A stretch of DNA of 64,000 bases. It comes from Haemaphysalis longicornis (lineage: Eukaryota; Arthropoda; Arachnida; Ixodida; Ixodidae). The translations under genes were made by a program, and so were the position numbers. The notes beneath the pieces are model-generated. The model saw nothing but the letters and a program-made list of their open reading frames with translations, was not told the origin of the DNA and searched no databases. Location: contig CM023450.1 in assembly GCA_013339765.2 (NCBI GenBank), positions 192,855,807 to 192,919,806 on the forward strand. Direction: 5' to 3'. Below, piece after piece: positions 55,280-64,000 of the stretch. Numbering within the stretch: position 1 is the stretch's first letter; every line of letters begins with the position of its first letter.

Positions 55280-55620
55280 CACTTCTCGCTCGCAGAGCTT
55301 GAGACCTTCCCACCGCCCCGTTGACAAGCCCGTCGACGACGTCGATGTTTGTTGGTGATCATTCAGGGCTTGTTTGGGACGTTGAGAATCTCCATGGGTA
55401 AGTTGTCAAATTCGGTGTGTGATATTTGAGCACCTTAGCCGTCGCCTTCTGCAGATCGTCCTTGTCGCGTACCCCCGGTACGTAACTTGAGCTCGCAGAC
55501 GACAAACGACAACCTCTTGTTATTCCTCTTCTCCTTGTTGCGTAGCAATGAACGCGTTGAACGTTTTTGACCTCTTCGTCCAATCTTTGGTTGGCCAATC
55601 CCTAGGGGATCCTGCCACAA
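55280..55620 (-). pseudogene. PIF1/Helitron-type helicase fragment
   Basis: On the minus strand, 55,348-55,307 reads IDVVDGLVNGAVG, a close match to the N(L/I)D...GLVNG..G motif near the C-terminus of PIF1-like helicases, including those of Helitrons. The preceding codons (MITN) are one base out of frame, so there is a frameshift. Upstream (55,598-55,360) the 79-codon frame begins ANQRLDEEVKNVQ, which could be the TN..V(D).N segment of the same domain. The rest is not recognisable. Probably a Helitron or host PIF1-family relic. Confidence 0.4.
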
Positions 55621-55842
55621 TCATCATCAGCGGCATGTACACGGGCGCTACGAGGGACAGGACAGGGCCCGAGCAAGAAGAGCTTCGCACCCTTAAGCTC
55701 ACCGCTCATTCAGATAGATGCCGGTTTCGTGACGCGAGGGACCCAGGTTCAGCGCTGACCACGTGCAGTGTCTTTTTTTTCAATTAGGCTACAATATTAT
55801 TGTTCCCCACCGCTGATAAACCGTATCACTCGGGCCTTTAAG

Positions 55843-55915
55843 GTGGCCAAGTCGTAACGTTGTTCTGTTTCACGGATGTCACGGGTTTGATTACCGGGAC
55901 CTCCCTAAGCACATT
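55843..55915 (+). repeat. tRNA-Leu-like SINE head
   Basis: AAGGTGGCCAAGTCGTAACG resembles the D arm of tRNA-Leu/Ser (A box), and ACGGGTTTGATTACCGG has a near B box. A T-rich tail follows. The pairing of an acceptor stem is not evident, so a SINE relic is favoured. Confidence 0.35.
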
Positions 55916-55929
55916 TTTTTCGTTAGGCT

Positions 55930-58040
55930 TTAAGATGTCCTGTCTACAGGGGCGGAGTTCTGTCGGCGTAAACAGCTCTACTGTTAAAAACAAGGGAGAA
56001 CAAAAATACTGCGTTGCCGAGATATTACAATGACGCTGTCAAGTCGCGAGGACTTTATCATCATCGGTGTCACTTCACATGTGCAGCTGGACCAGGAGAT
56101 GTTAGCGCTTGCAGATATCTTCCCGACTGTGCAGTGGGTATGGCGAGGCAAGGGTGTAATTAGGAATCACTACTGCAACAGGCCGGCAGACTTGATCCTG
56201 ATGATGATGATGATCATAATTATCGGCTGTTCCTTTGCATCCGGACGTCGGTTTGTCAACAGCCTAATTGCCTGTATTGCTCAAATTATTTGTCCTACTC
56301 CTACCTTCAAGAATCTACGGGCGTCATTACTGGCGGTCACGCGGTAAACGCCACATGGCGAATACTTAAAGGCGCCACAATTGGGCGTCAAAAAAACGCA
56401 ACTTAAGAGAACGCAAGCAGTGCTCGTTATACTTCTGGAAACAGCACTTTCATCTTTCATGTAATACCCCTCCACCCCCCACCCCGTAGCTAGTCAGTGT
56501 CTCCGAGTTACACCTCCACGGCGTAAAGGGCGCCTATTGATCCGCCTAGTGCCTCGTTCCGAGAGGTCGACCTTTGTACAGACTCTGTTAGTGCCCAGCT
56601 TCTGCGGCCACCATAGGCAACTATTTGTGATATCACTAACAAGTATCATTAACACATCATTTCATCAGATTACCCACATTACGCCAGAGGTTCGGAATTT
56701 GTATACATTTTTGGTAGGTAGGAAGCTTGGGAGCATGTTTAATTTGTTGTACGAGAAGAAATTGAATGTCAGAGGACGTTAGTTCGCCACTAGGAATAGC
56801 GTTCTGACCCCGCAATGTTTAAATCCACAGGTAAGTATTTAAACGAAAGGAGCTGTATTTTTCGGACGTAAGCTTTCAGAACATTTTCCATGCAAAAGCG
56901 TAAAGGCCCTGTCGTGTGCAAGCTGCAGACTATACGAATTTATGTTTGACTTCATTGCTTTCTACACGTCTAACTCGACCTACAAATATTACTTTGCCAA
57001 ACTGGTCGCTAAAATCGTAGAGACCTCTTTGAGCAACATAAAAAGAAGCCTAATATCGTTATTTCGAACCCTCGTATTTCAATTCCTGGAACTGCGAAAG
57101 AACGCAGCATATGCATATGGAAAAAGAACAATCTTCTCCGTACGTATCCAGCCCCGGTGCAGCTGTATCAGCTATAATACCTTGTACAACAAGTTGATGA
57201 AGCATTCAATGGCCTTGACTCCCAATCTGCATCTCTTACTGACTTGCGGCGTCACAAATACCCATGCGGATTGTCCCCACGCAGTTGAATCGACAGGACA
57301 GGCTGCCTTCCGGACAGACGAACATGATTCAGGAAAGAAGTGTTTGCTGTGTGCACAACTTCCAGTGATAATTGCAAAGAGGGGCATTAACCCTACAAAC
57401 AATATACACGTTCTCACCTTGGGGATCAGGTGCATTGTTGGCACCCGCGAAAGCGTCCAAGATCCGCGTGTGTCTCGTTCCTTTTTGTGGTCGGTTTCCC
57501 GCGGAGATCGGTAAGCACGAGCAGGAAGAACGGGATCCAAGGCTGCCTCATCAACCGCCGAATTCTTGTTACTTAGCGAGGAGCTTTTGGCATCTATCAT
57601 CAATGCGGCATCATTACCCACCACAAAATGATGCCCTGGATCAGCCCTGTCGTCAGGGTGAGCGTCTCTTTGAGGAGTAGGGACAATTTCCCTGATTTGT
57701 AGGAAGACCGACACTTTTGCTGTGCAGTCGCGCCTACCGTTCAAATACTGCTCTGATCTCGTCGGCAAGGACGTATGGCGAATGATGAATAAATAAATAA
57801 ACGCCGGTAGCAAATAAAGCATTAATTAAGTAGCATTTCTCACGCACGACAGCGCAAAGGCATTTCCGAATCCATACTTCAGATATGCCGGATCTAGGTA
57901 ATTATAGAATGTTATAGTTCTCCTGTTTAATTATTTCAGTAACCGCCGTATGGCTACACGAAGCTTGTATTTTGTTACCGATTACTGTGTCAAGTGCCGT
58001 ACTACAAGGAACAGCCCTTTTGTATGTTTGAGATAAACGC
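55930..58040. other. Intergenic DNA with unrecognised ORFs
   Basis: Two overlapping opposite-strand frames, 56,942-57,514 (+, 190 codons) and 57,172-57,822 (-, 216 codons, hydrophobic N-terminus MLYLLPAFIYLFII), are longer than average here but show no motif I know. ATGAATAAATAAATAAA at about 57,785 may be a LINE tail on the plus strand. Confidence 0.3.
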
Positions 58041-58049
58041 ACAGGCACC

Positions 58050-58062
58050 ATACATACATACA

Positions 58063-58094
<32 letters not shown>

Positions 58095-58232
58095 CATACA
58101 TAATACAACATACATACATACAACATACAGACATACCTACATACATACATACATACATACAATACATACAATACATACATACATACATACAATACATACA
58201 TACATAACATACAGACAGACCAGACAGACAGA
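58050..58232. repeat. CATA microsatellite with CAGA end
   Basis: About 155 bases of imperfect CATA repeats with AATACATA variants, then CAGACAGAC. The long Tyr-Val-Cys-Met and Tyr-Ile-His-Thr frames are artefacts. Confidence 0.95.
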
Positions 58233-58239
58233 AAGCCGC

Positions 58240-61180
58240 CCCACGCACGAACGCACGCACGATGACACTCATGTGGCGTTGCGTCGGTAAGAATCATACG
58301 AGCTTGAAGAATACATTGATTGGGAGTCTTTACAGTGGTGGGCGCTAAAATAAATCACCTGCCCGAGTAATGCATCACGGGCTGCTCGCTAGGGGTTCTC
58401 ACTGAGCAGAAATATAAAGAGTAGCCTAGTTTTTGTACACATAATTTCTCAAATGTTTCCAGGAGTAAAAATGGTACAGACCTTTAGAAATACAGAAGGT
58501 GCATTGTAAACGTCTTTACCACGGTACCTTACCACCAACAAAACAGACGCTTGCACATAACGGGGCATTGGGTATAATTTAAAAAAAACCCATACCATAC
58601 GCGGCTGGAGTCTTCAAAGAGGAACGCATTTAAGAGTCGCATAATCTGCAAACTCGGCGACACACAATCGACGCAAGGACTTAGCGCTATGCGCGATTCG
58701 AGGGCTTGTAGAATCCTCAGTGAACCGTTTTGAGCCTGATCTCCAATACCTTCCGCTATTTGCTGTACGCAGCTATTTGCCCTCTGCAGGTTGCTGCCCG
58801 ATTCAAGTTTCGGTCTATGGCCCTCTTGATCATCGCCGGGCCACGACAGAAGAATATTATTTGAAGAGTTGAGGAAGCTGCTGCTAGCAGCGCGTTGCTG
58901 TAAACGCCGTGGTTTTCAAGACGCGTTGAAACTAGCCATTGAGGGCGTACTGTTGCTCAGATGAAATGCCCTGGCCCTGTTGCTGACATCCTGGTTGCGT
59001 TGCTAATGTCTGTTCGTCTTGCGTTGCTGGTTACACAGCTCTTTGTATTCTCGAAGACAATCCGGAGGTTTGCGTTAATACAATATACTCAAATGGCCAA
59101 TCTAGCTATTGAACCATGACATTAGGCAAATGATGATGACCATCATGCCATTTGGCTAAAGTTAGGTTCGCCCTGATTCCTCACACAAGGCCAGCATGCC
59201 GCTGTGCTCCACGCAGTATCGCAGCACCTGCCATATTTTTGATTGAATGTTTAACATGTTGCTGTCATTCGCGAAATTCGTTTTCTTGGCGGCATTAAAT
59301 TATCACTAAATTGCAATGTGGTAAAGGTAAAGGTGAACCACTGGCTCACAGTAATGAATGTTTGGTGGGTTGGATTGCTGTCTATGGTCAAGTGAGCACG
59401 AGTTCACACGGGGAGATTGACCACCCCTTCTGTGGCACCAAGAGTACATTCAACACCTCCTCAGGCAAGGCAAAGGAATTAAAATCACCGCGTATCTGCT
59501 CTTTTTGCTGGAAATTTCACCGAAAGATGACAGCCGTCTGCTATCCAGGCCAAGTAAGCGGCTCTCTTGTCTTTCTCGCCTACCTATCATGCTCTTCCCC
59601 TGTGGTGTCGCTCGTCCCACAATACACACAGCGGAATTTTGCTCAATTTTCATGAATTTTGGCGCATACCACTGTTCGCGCCGTATACTATAATATTTTT
59701 ATTACTTCTAAACTTGTAACATTGCCATTGAAAAACTCGTTCAGTGCTTTTTGTTTGTAGAGGTGAATATATCTTTAAGGCGTATATTTTTCGTCGCAAT
59801 CGTAAAAGTTAGGCAGCTTTGTACTTTATTTTAAAAAAGAATCCAAGATCACTTTGGAATTGATGTGTTGCCCAATGTTTCCGTTTTCCTCAACCATGTT
59901 GACAAATATAATCACTGTCACCAGAAAAGCCTCCTTCAAGAACACCGCTTATCCCGGTGGTGGAATCGAAGGACAAACAGGCAGGCATACAGACCAACAT
60001 TTTTGCTATTAAGTAGCAAAATAAACAAGGCAGAATATTGTGCCTATAAGGACAGCAGCAAACCAGCCGGCCGTGCCAATTGGGAACTGCCGCGGTTGGT
60101 TTCCGTCACATGCGCTGTCGTTATTCGCCTTGGACGCGTAGTGCTGAATTACGTTGCGCTAACTAGTGTGAAAATGTCTTTATTGGGAAAAACTAGGTGC
60201 CGTTTTGTCGCACACACACGACGCACGGGCTCACGTTCAATAACGTCGCCATGCTCTGGGCGTAGCACAAATCACATGCTATCGTGCTCACATTTTATGA
60301 AGGAAATGTAATACAGTAGATGGAGCAAGCTACTTCTTTTACGGTCCCCTTAAACACAGATACGTGGCTCGTTGTTAAAAGTGCCGTAAAATATTTCTAT
60401 ATTCCAAGATGCCGTGGTAACAAAAACGTGGTTGCATTTCCGCGTGGCTGGCACCGCATCTACGTAGTTTACGAACATTGCCGAAGGCAACACTTCAGCT
60501 AACGGCGGAAGACCCTGGGCCCAGCACGTTCTGCATTCACCCCGACTAGCCACTTTGTTTGCGAGTCACGCGCAAGACGCAGAGTGGCGCGCTTTTTCAT
60601 CAGCACTGCCCGCAAATTGGTGCCGGTCGAACGAAGCAGCGTACACCATACCCTTGGCTCCTGGGCGGCGGGCAAAGCGCAGGCGTCTCATCTGTGGTCT
60701 CCTCTGAGGCTTATTCATTCGTGCCGCCTAATCAGCGGGAAGAAGGAGCAGGACCTAATTTAGTGAACCCCGAAAAATCCGAAAGCTGGAACGACTGAAG
60801 CAGCCCACCAAAACTTTTCTTGCAGTTTAAGGGTGCGTGGGCACGATGTCGCATTAAGAGATGGCGGCGACTGAGGCGTGTTAGGGGGCCCTGCTGATAA
60901 CATTCCTGCTGACTTCGGGCATGCGTTTTTCTGTTGTGTTTTTGTTTCTTGTTTTTTTTTTTCATTTTCAGGGCACGTGATTCTTGTTCCTGTGATTTAA
61001 TGGCCAAATTCTCTCTTGGCCCGCTAAAACCAATCTTTGGCAACAATTTTTGTAATGACTCGTGGCGTCGATTTCATTCATGCACTTCCGTCGAAGGCAA
61101 GCTCCGGTATACATAACCAGAGTCCTTCAATGCTTTTCTGGTCACGAAACTCCGCCGTAACGCTATGGGAGCAGTTTGCT
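58240..61180. other. Intergenic DNA
   Basis: Open frames such as 59,311-59,655 and 59,865-60,311 (+) have no recognised motif. No transposon ends or RNA genes were found by eye. Confidence 0.35.
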
Positions 61181-61364
61181 ATGTCGCCGAAGCCGCCGCG
61201 GGGCGGCGCTGAGTGCATAGTGAGGGACAGACGAAGCCTGCGCGCTGCGTCGGCGAACCTGCACTCCCACGGAATCCGGTAGCATCGGGGCGTTGTTTTC
61301 TGAGTTTTGGGTTACCAGTTGATGTGACGCCTTTGGTGATATTGTGCGAGGACACTGGGCTGAA

Positions 61365-61802
61365 ATGACCAAGACTTGTTGCGTACCGGGATGCCGCTCC
61401 GGCTACAGAGGTACAAGCGAAAAGGTCTCGTTGTTTTGCTTGCCAAGTGACGCCGATAAGGGCGACCAGTGGAAACGTGCAATACCGCGAAAGGAAGCCG
61501 GCGGCTTTTCATTTGACTTGCAGCGTGTCCGTGTCTGCGAAAAACATTTTGACACTGCGGACGTTGTTTGGAACGACACTTTTTTGGTGAAAGGAGACGT
61601 CGTCTCTTTGCGACGTGAGAAACCCAAGCTGCGGCCCGACGCCGTTCCAAGGCGCTTCGACGGGCTGCCGGCGTATTTGAGCAAGCCGAAGCCGCGATCC
61701 CCTTCAACGAGGGTCCAGCCAGCAACAAAGAGACGTCGTTTGTCGTTGCCTGATGCCATCGCAGAAGAAATTCTGCCGTGGGGGAAGAAAGGGCCTTTTT
61801 GA
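61365..61802 (+). CDS. THAP-domain protein (145 aa)
   Basis: The frame opens at 61,344, but the THAP fold begins right at the ATG at 61,365 (MTKTCCVPGC), as is usual for this family, so that start is preferred. The C2CH zinc ligands are Cys5 or Cys6, Cys10, Cys58 and His61 (VCEKHF). The other invariant residues are present: Pro27, Trp36, Phe62 and the AVP box (LRPDAVPRRF, residues 89-98). A basic KRRRL (122-126) may be a nuclear signal. THAP domains bind specific DNA in transcription factors and in P-element-type transposases. Here the ORF stops at residue 145 with no coiled coil or catalytic domain, so it is either a small THAP protein or exon 1 of a larger spliced gene. No frameshift or stop disturbs it, in contrast to the relics around it. 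Confidence 0.8.
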   Translation: MTKTCCVPGCRSGYRGTSEKVSLFCLPSDADKGDQWKRAIPRKEAGGFSFDLQRVRVCEKHFDTADVVWNDTFLVKGDVVSLRREKPKLRPDAVPRRFDGLPAYLSKPKPRSPSTRVQPATKRRRLSLPDAIAEEILPWGKKGPF

Positions 61803-62830
61803 AAACAGCGGCAGCTTCTATATGTCGTAAACGCTGCTTACGCGCGTACGGGTTGTGCAGACAAATTCAACCCATCCTGTTCGGAAAAACCAACCTTCCT
61901 TTTTATGTTTGCATGCCAAGATTCACCACATTTTATTTCTTCGTCTTAGCGCCCCCCCTCCCCTACTCCCCACCCCCAAACCCCGCCTCCCCGCCTGTAC
62001 AGTTGAATCTCGACCAAATTTCTTTTTCAGTCATATTATTTTCGGTTTCCCCTCAAAATTCTACAGGCGTGGCGGAGCTCAAGGTCTCCGAAGCGTCACC
62101 ACAGTGATACAGGAAAAAGCATTACAATCACCATGAGCTTACGAAACCTACATAATGTGCAACAGAAAGCCACCCAAACAGCCGCTGAGAACACAATGGC
62201 TAATATCGTTTGCTGGCTCCGCCCTTCCGCGCGTCGCGGTCATACCGACAGCGCCCCACCTCCAGGAATCGCTCTTTCTTCGCGTTCAGTCGCCACATTG
62301 GCGGTGAGATGTTTGAGTGGCGCCCCCTGGCTCTGACGTCGGCTTAGGGACTCGCGCCGCTGTCGTCTGCTACACTCCGCTTGTGAAGGGCAGCAGTGTC
62401 TGGGCTAGAAATCGCCCGCTTTGTTGCTGTAGTGCATTAAAAAGCGTATTTATAGTGCTTCAGTTATTTTGCCAGCTTCTGACGCATCTGAATAATTTGA
62501 AGCTGTATCCCTCAGAAGTTTGCAACACACGAGGAGATAGAGAACAACTTTCTTCAGAGCATCGGTCAAAAGATCGCTTGTAACTCGTCCTTTCTAGCTT
62601 ATCCGCGAGGATCAGCGCTCATAGCTCCTCGATAAGTATTGAAAATGCGAAGGCTTCCCTGCAGTATTTTTGAGATGCTCTTATGAAGACTCAACAGTGT
62701 AATGCTACGTACCAAGCAGCGCGGGCCCCTACACGCGCATCGCACGTACAGCAGGAAATAAAATGCCTGTCTTCTATTTCTTTTGTTCTGGTTGTCTTGC
62801 ATCAGATGAATGTTTCTTGTTCTTTTAAGT
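61803..62830. other. Downstream of the THAP ORF, nothing firm
   Basis: A C-rich stretch lies at 61,950-62,000. No AATAAA close to the stop was evident, which leaves room for further exons. The frames here are short and unrecognised. Confidence 0.35.
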
Positions 62831-62859
62831 ACGAATGTACTTTATAAGCGACCCCGAAC

Positions 62860-63420
62860 CTTCCGCCGTCCGCAGTGCGCCTCCTCCTATCCCCTAGCAA
62901 CGGCGCGAGGAGCGGAGGGGAGCGTCTGTAGCAACGGCGCAGCGACGTCACACCCCACGTGACTGCGCGCGCTCCGCCCTCCCGCGCCGTGGCTGCGCGC
63001 GCCCCGCACCGGCTCCGCACCGCTCCTCGCGCCGTGACGTCACACTCCACGTGACCGCGCGCTGGCGCCTTTGCCGTCTGCTCCCCCCTCCCGCTCGCGC
63101 CGTGACATCACGTGCTCTGCAGCTGGCGCGCCTTTCCCCCCGCTAGGTTTGCACTCATCCTCGGCGCGTGCCTCTCCCCCTCGCGTGACATCTCCCCCTC
63201 GCCGGTACTGCGCCTTCGCGCGCGTCTCTCCCGCCGTCCGCGCTCCCCCTCTCCCCTAGCAACGGCGCGGAGGAGGAGAGAGAGCGTGCGTAGCAACGGT
63301 CTCGGCGTAGCAACGGTCTCCTGCTCGGCTTAGCTGCGGGCGGCGCGCCGCTGTGCCGGTTCGCTTCGCGTTCCGTCCGCGTGAGGGCGCTCGCTCGTCG
63401 GCTCCGCATTCCAACGCTCG
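62860..63420. promoter_or_regulatory. GC-rich block with repeated CRE, E-box and X-box-like motifs
   Basis: A module with (T)GACGTCAC or TGACATCA followed by CACGTG occurs three times (about 62,944, 63,035 and 63,102). TAGCAACGG occurs five times (62,894; 62,929; 63,257; 63,291; 63,308). These resemble cAMP-response, E-box and RFX half sites. CpG is very frequent in contrast to the surroundings. It could be a CpG-rich promoter or a GC-rich tandem repeat family; no adjacent gene start was recognised. Confidence 0.4.
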
Positions 63421-63433
63421 AGGGCGCTTTCCC

Positions 63434-63583
63434 AAGCATTTCCCAAGTGAGAGGTACGTAACGTGCGAATGCCAAAGACTTTAACATAGCGCCCCTCCGG
63501 ATCAAATCGGGTAACTTCGGGTAACTTCGGGCAAACTCGGGCATTCGTACTTTGCCATCTTCCCTCTTACTTGGGAAATGCTT
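63434..63583. repeat. 150-bp hairpin element
   Basis: The left end AAGCATTTCCCAAGTGAGAG (63,434-63,453) is repeated inverted at 63,564-63,583 with one difference. Inner words GCGAATGCC and GGGCATTCGTAC extend the pairing. The centre has short repeats of TCGGGTAACT. Structure fits a small MITE. Confidence 0.65.
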
Positions 63584-63599
63584 GACTTTTTTTGTGCCC

Positions 63600-64000
63600 G
63601 ACGCATTAATTTTTCTGCACCATCCTAAGCGTCTTATTAGAAGGCTTGGGGATGTTTGGGAGTCTCACAAAGATAGTGTGGATATTTTGTTCAAGTTGTA
63701 TGGCATACATTCCCTTCTTCACAAATTAGCTTTCACTGCGGCTGTGTGCAAGAATGTGCATATCCGTAGCGTGCTTTGTTTATTCACATGGAAATACAAT
63801 GAGGAGGTTTGTGCTGCGCCACCGTGATCGCGCCCCAACCAACGTTGTCCACAGTACTCGAAGGCGGCTTTTGTGCCCCGAATTTATATCGTAATCATTG
63901 TTATCATAACGAACTGACTCTCAACCCGAATAACGATGACATGATTACTGTGTTTAAGGCATTATATACACGCGAACTAACGCAATAAGTAGTATACCTG
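63600..64000. other. Right edge, nothing firm
   Basis: The frame 63,552-63,827 (+, 91 codons) has no recognised motif and could be a partial exon. Confidence 0.3.

Noticed and set aside
56942..57822. Two long opposite-strand ORFs (190 and 216 codons) as genes
   Set aside because: No recognisable motif, they overlap each other, and composition does not favour either; kept only as unrecognised frames.
57902..58297. 131-residue Cys/Tyr/Met-rich minus-strand frame
   Set aside because: Produced by the CATA microsatellite.

Overview
The window looks like repeat-dense, gene-poor chromosomal DNA of a chelicerate, most likely a hard tick. The grounds are a tRNA-headed SINE with the body I associate with tick Ruka-type SINEs (about 23,050-23,259, fragment near 19,065), many decayed CR1/L2-group LINE pieces with TTTA-rich tails, a Ty3/gypsy pol remnant, long microsatellites and no operon-like gene packing. 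This assignment is inference from familiar repeat families; no database was searched. One 100-base assembly gap lies at 7,203-7,302.

The only compact, undamaged, recognisable protein-coding unit is a 145-residue THAP-domain ORF (61,365-61,802, +). A GC-rich block with repeated CRE, E-box and X-box-like motifs lies downstream of it (62,860-63,420). Most other longer ORFs are transposon relics or chance frames.

Layout. 1-12,100: old intergenic DNA with one possible LINE ORF1 relic, a tRNA-like relic and small tandem repeats. 12,135-15,260: minisatellite, a minus-strand Ty3/gypsy remnant (RNase H, integrase, C-terminal tail, 3' LTR), a SINE pair and long TA/TG microsatellites. 16,540-21,450: a broken plus-strand LINE (ORF1, endonuclease, linker, start of RT), apparently interrupted, then a minus-strand LINE 3' end and a third LINE's YVDD fragment. 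21,940-23,260: a palindrome-ended element and a SINE. 25,468-33,590: two inverted-repeat hairpins, a non-autonomous LTR retrotransposon with two 215-bp LTRs, a hAT-type MITE and a 405-bp tandem duplication.

36,280-54,541 is the most unusual part. It holds two copies, in opposite orientation, of one large DNA-transposon-like element. Copy E1 (36,288-42,380, 6.1 kb) has an 11-bp perfect terminal inverted repeat (CATAGGTCGGC) and a perfect 8-bp target duplication (GACGGGTG). Copy E2 (44,291-54,533, 10.2 kb) has the same ends and homologous interior, and has been enlarged by a nearly whole LINE, a palindrome-ended element and internal duplications. In both copies the ends are several-hundred-base arrays built on the self-complementary word TACTCATGAGTA. 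E1 carries an ORF with a SAP DNA-binding motif followed by ORFs with a repeated 'TND' peptide module. I could recognise no transposase. The end sequence and 8-bp duplication resemble the hAT superfamily, and a small hAT-type MITE at 31,684-32,064 has related ends.

The remainder (54,600-64,000) contains a frameshifted PIF1/Helitron-type helicase scrap, tRNA-like relics, a CATA microsatellite, the THAP ORF and a 150-bp hairpin element near 63,434.
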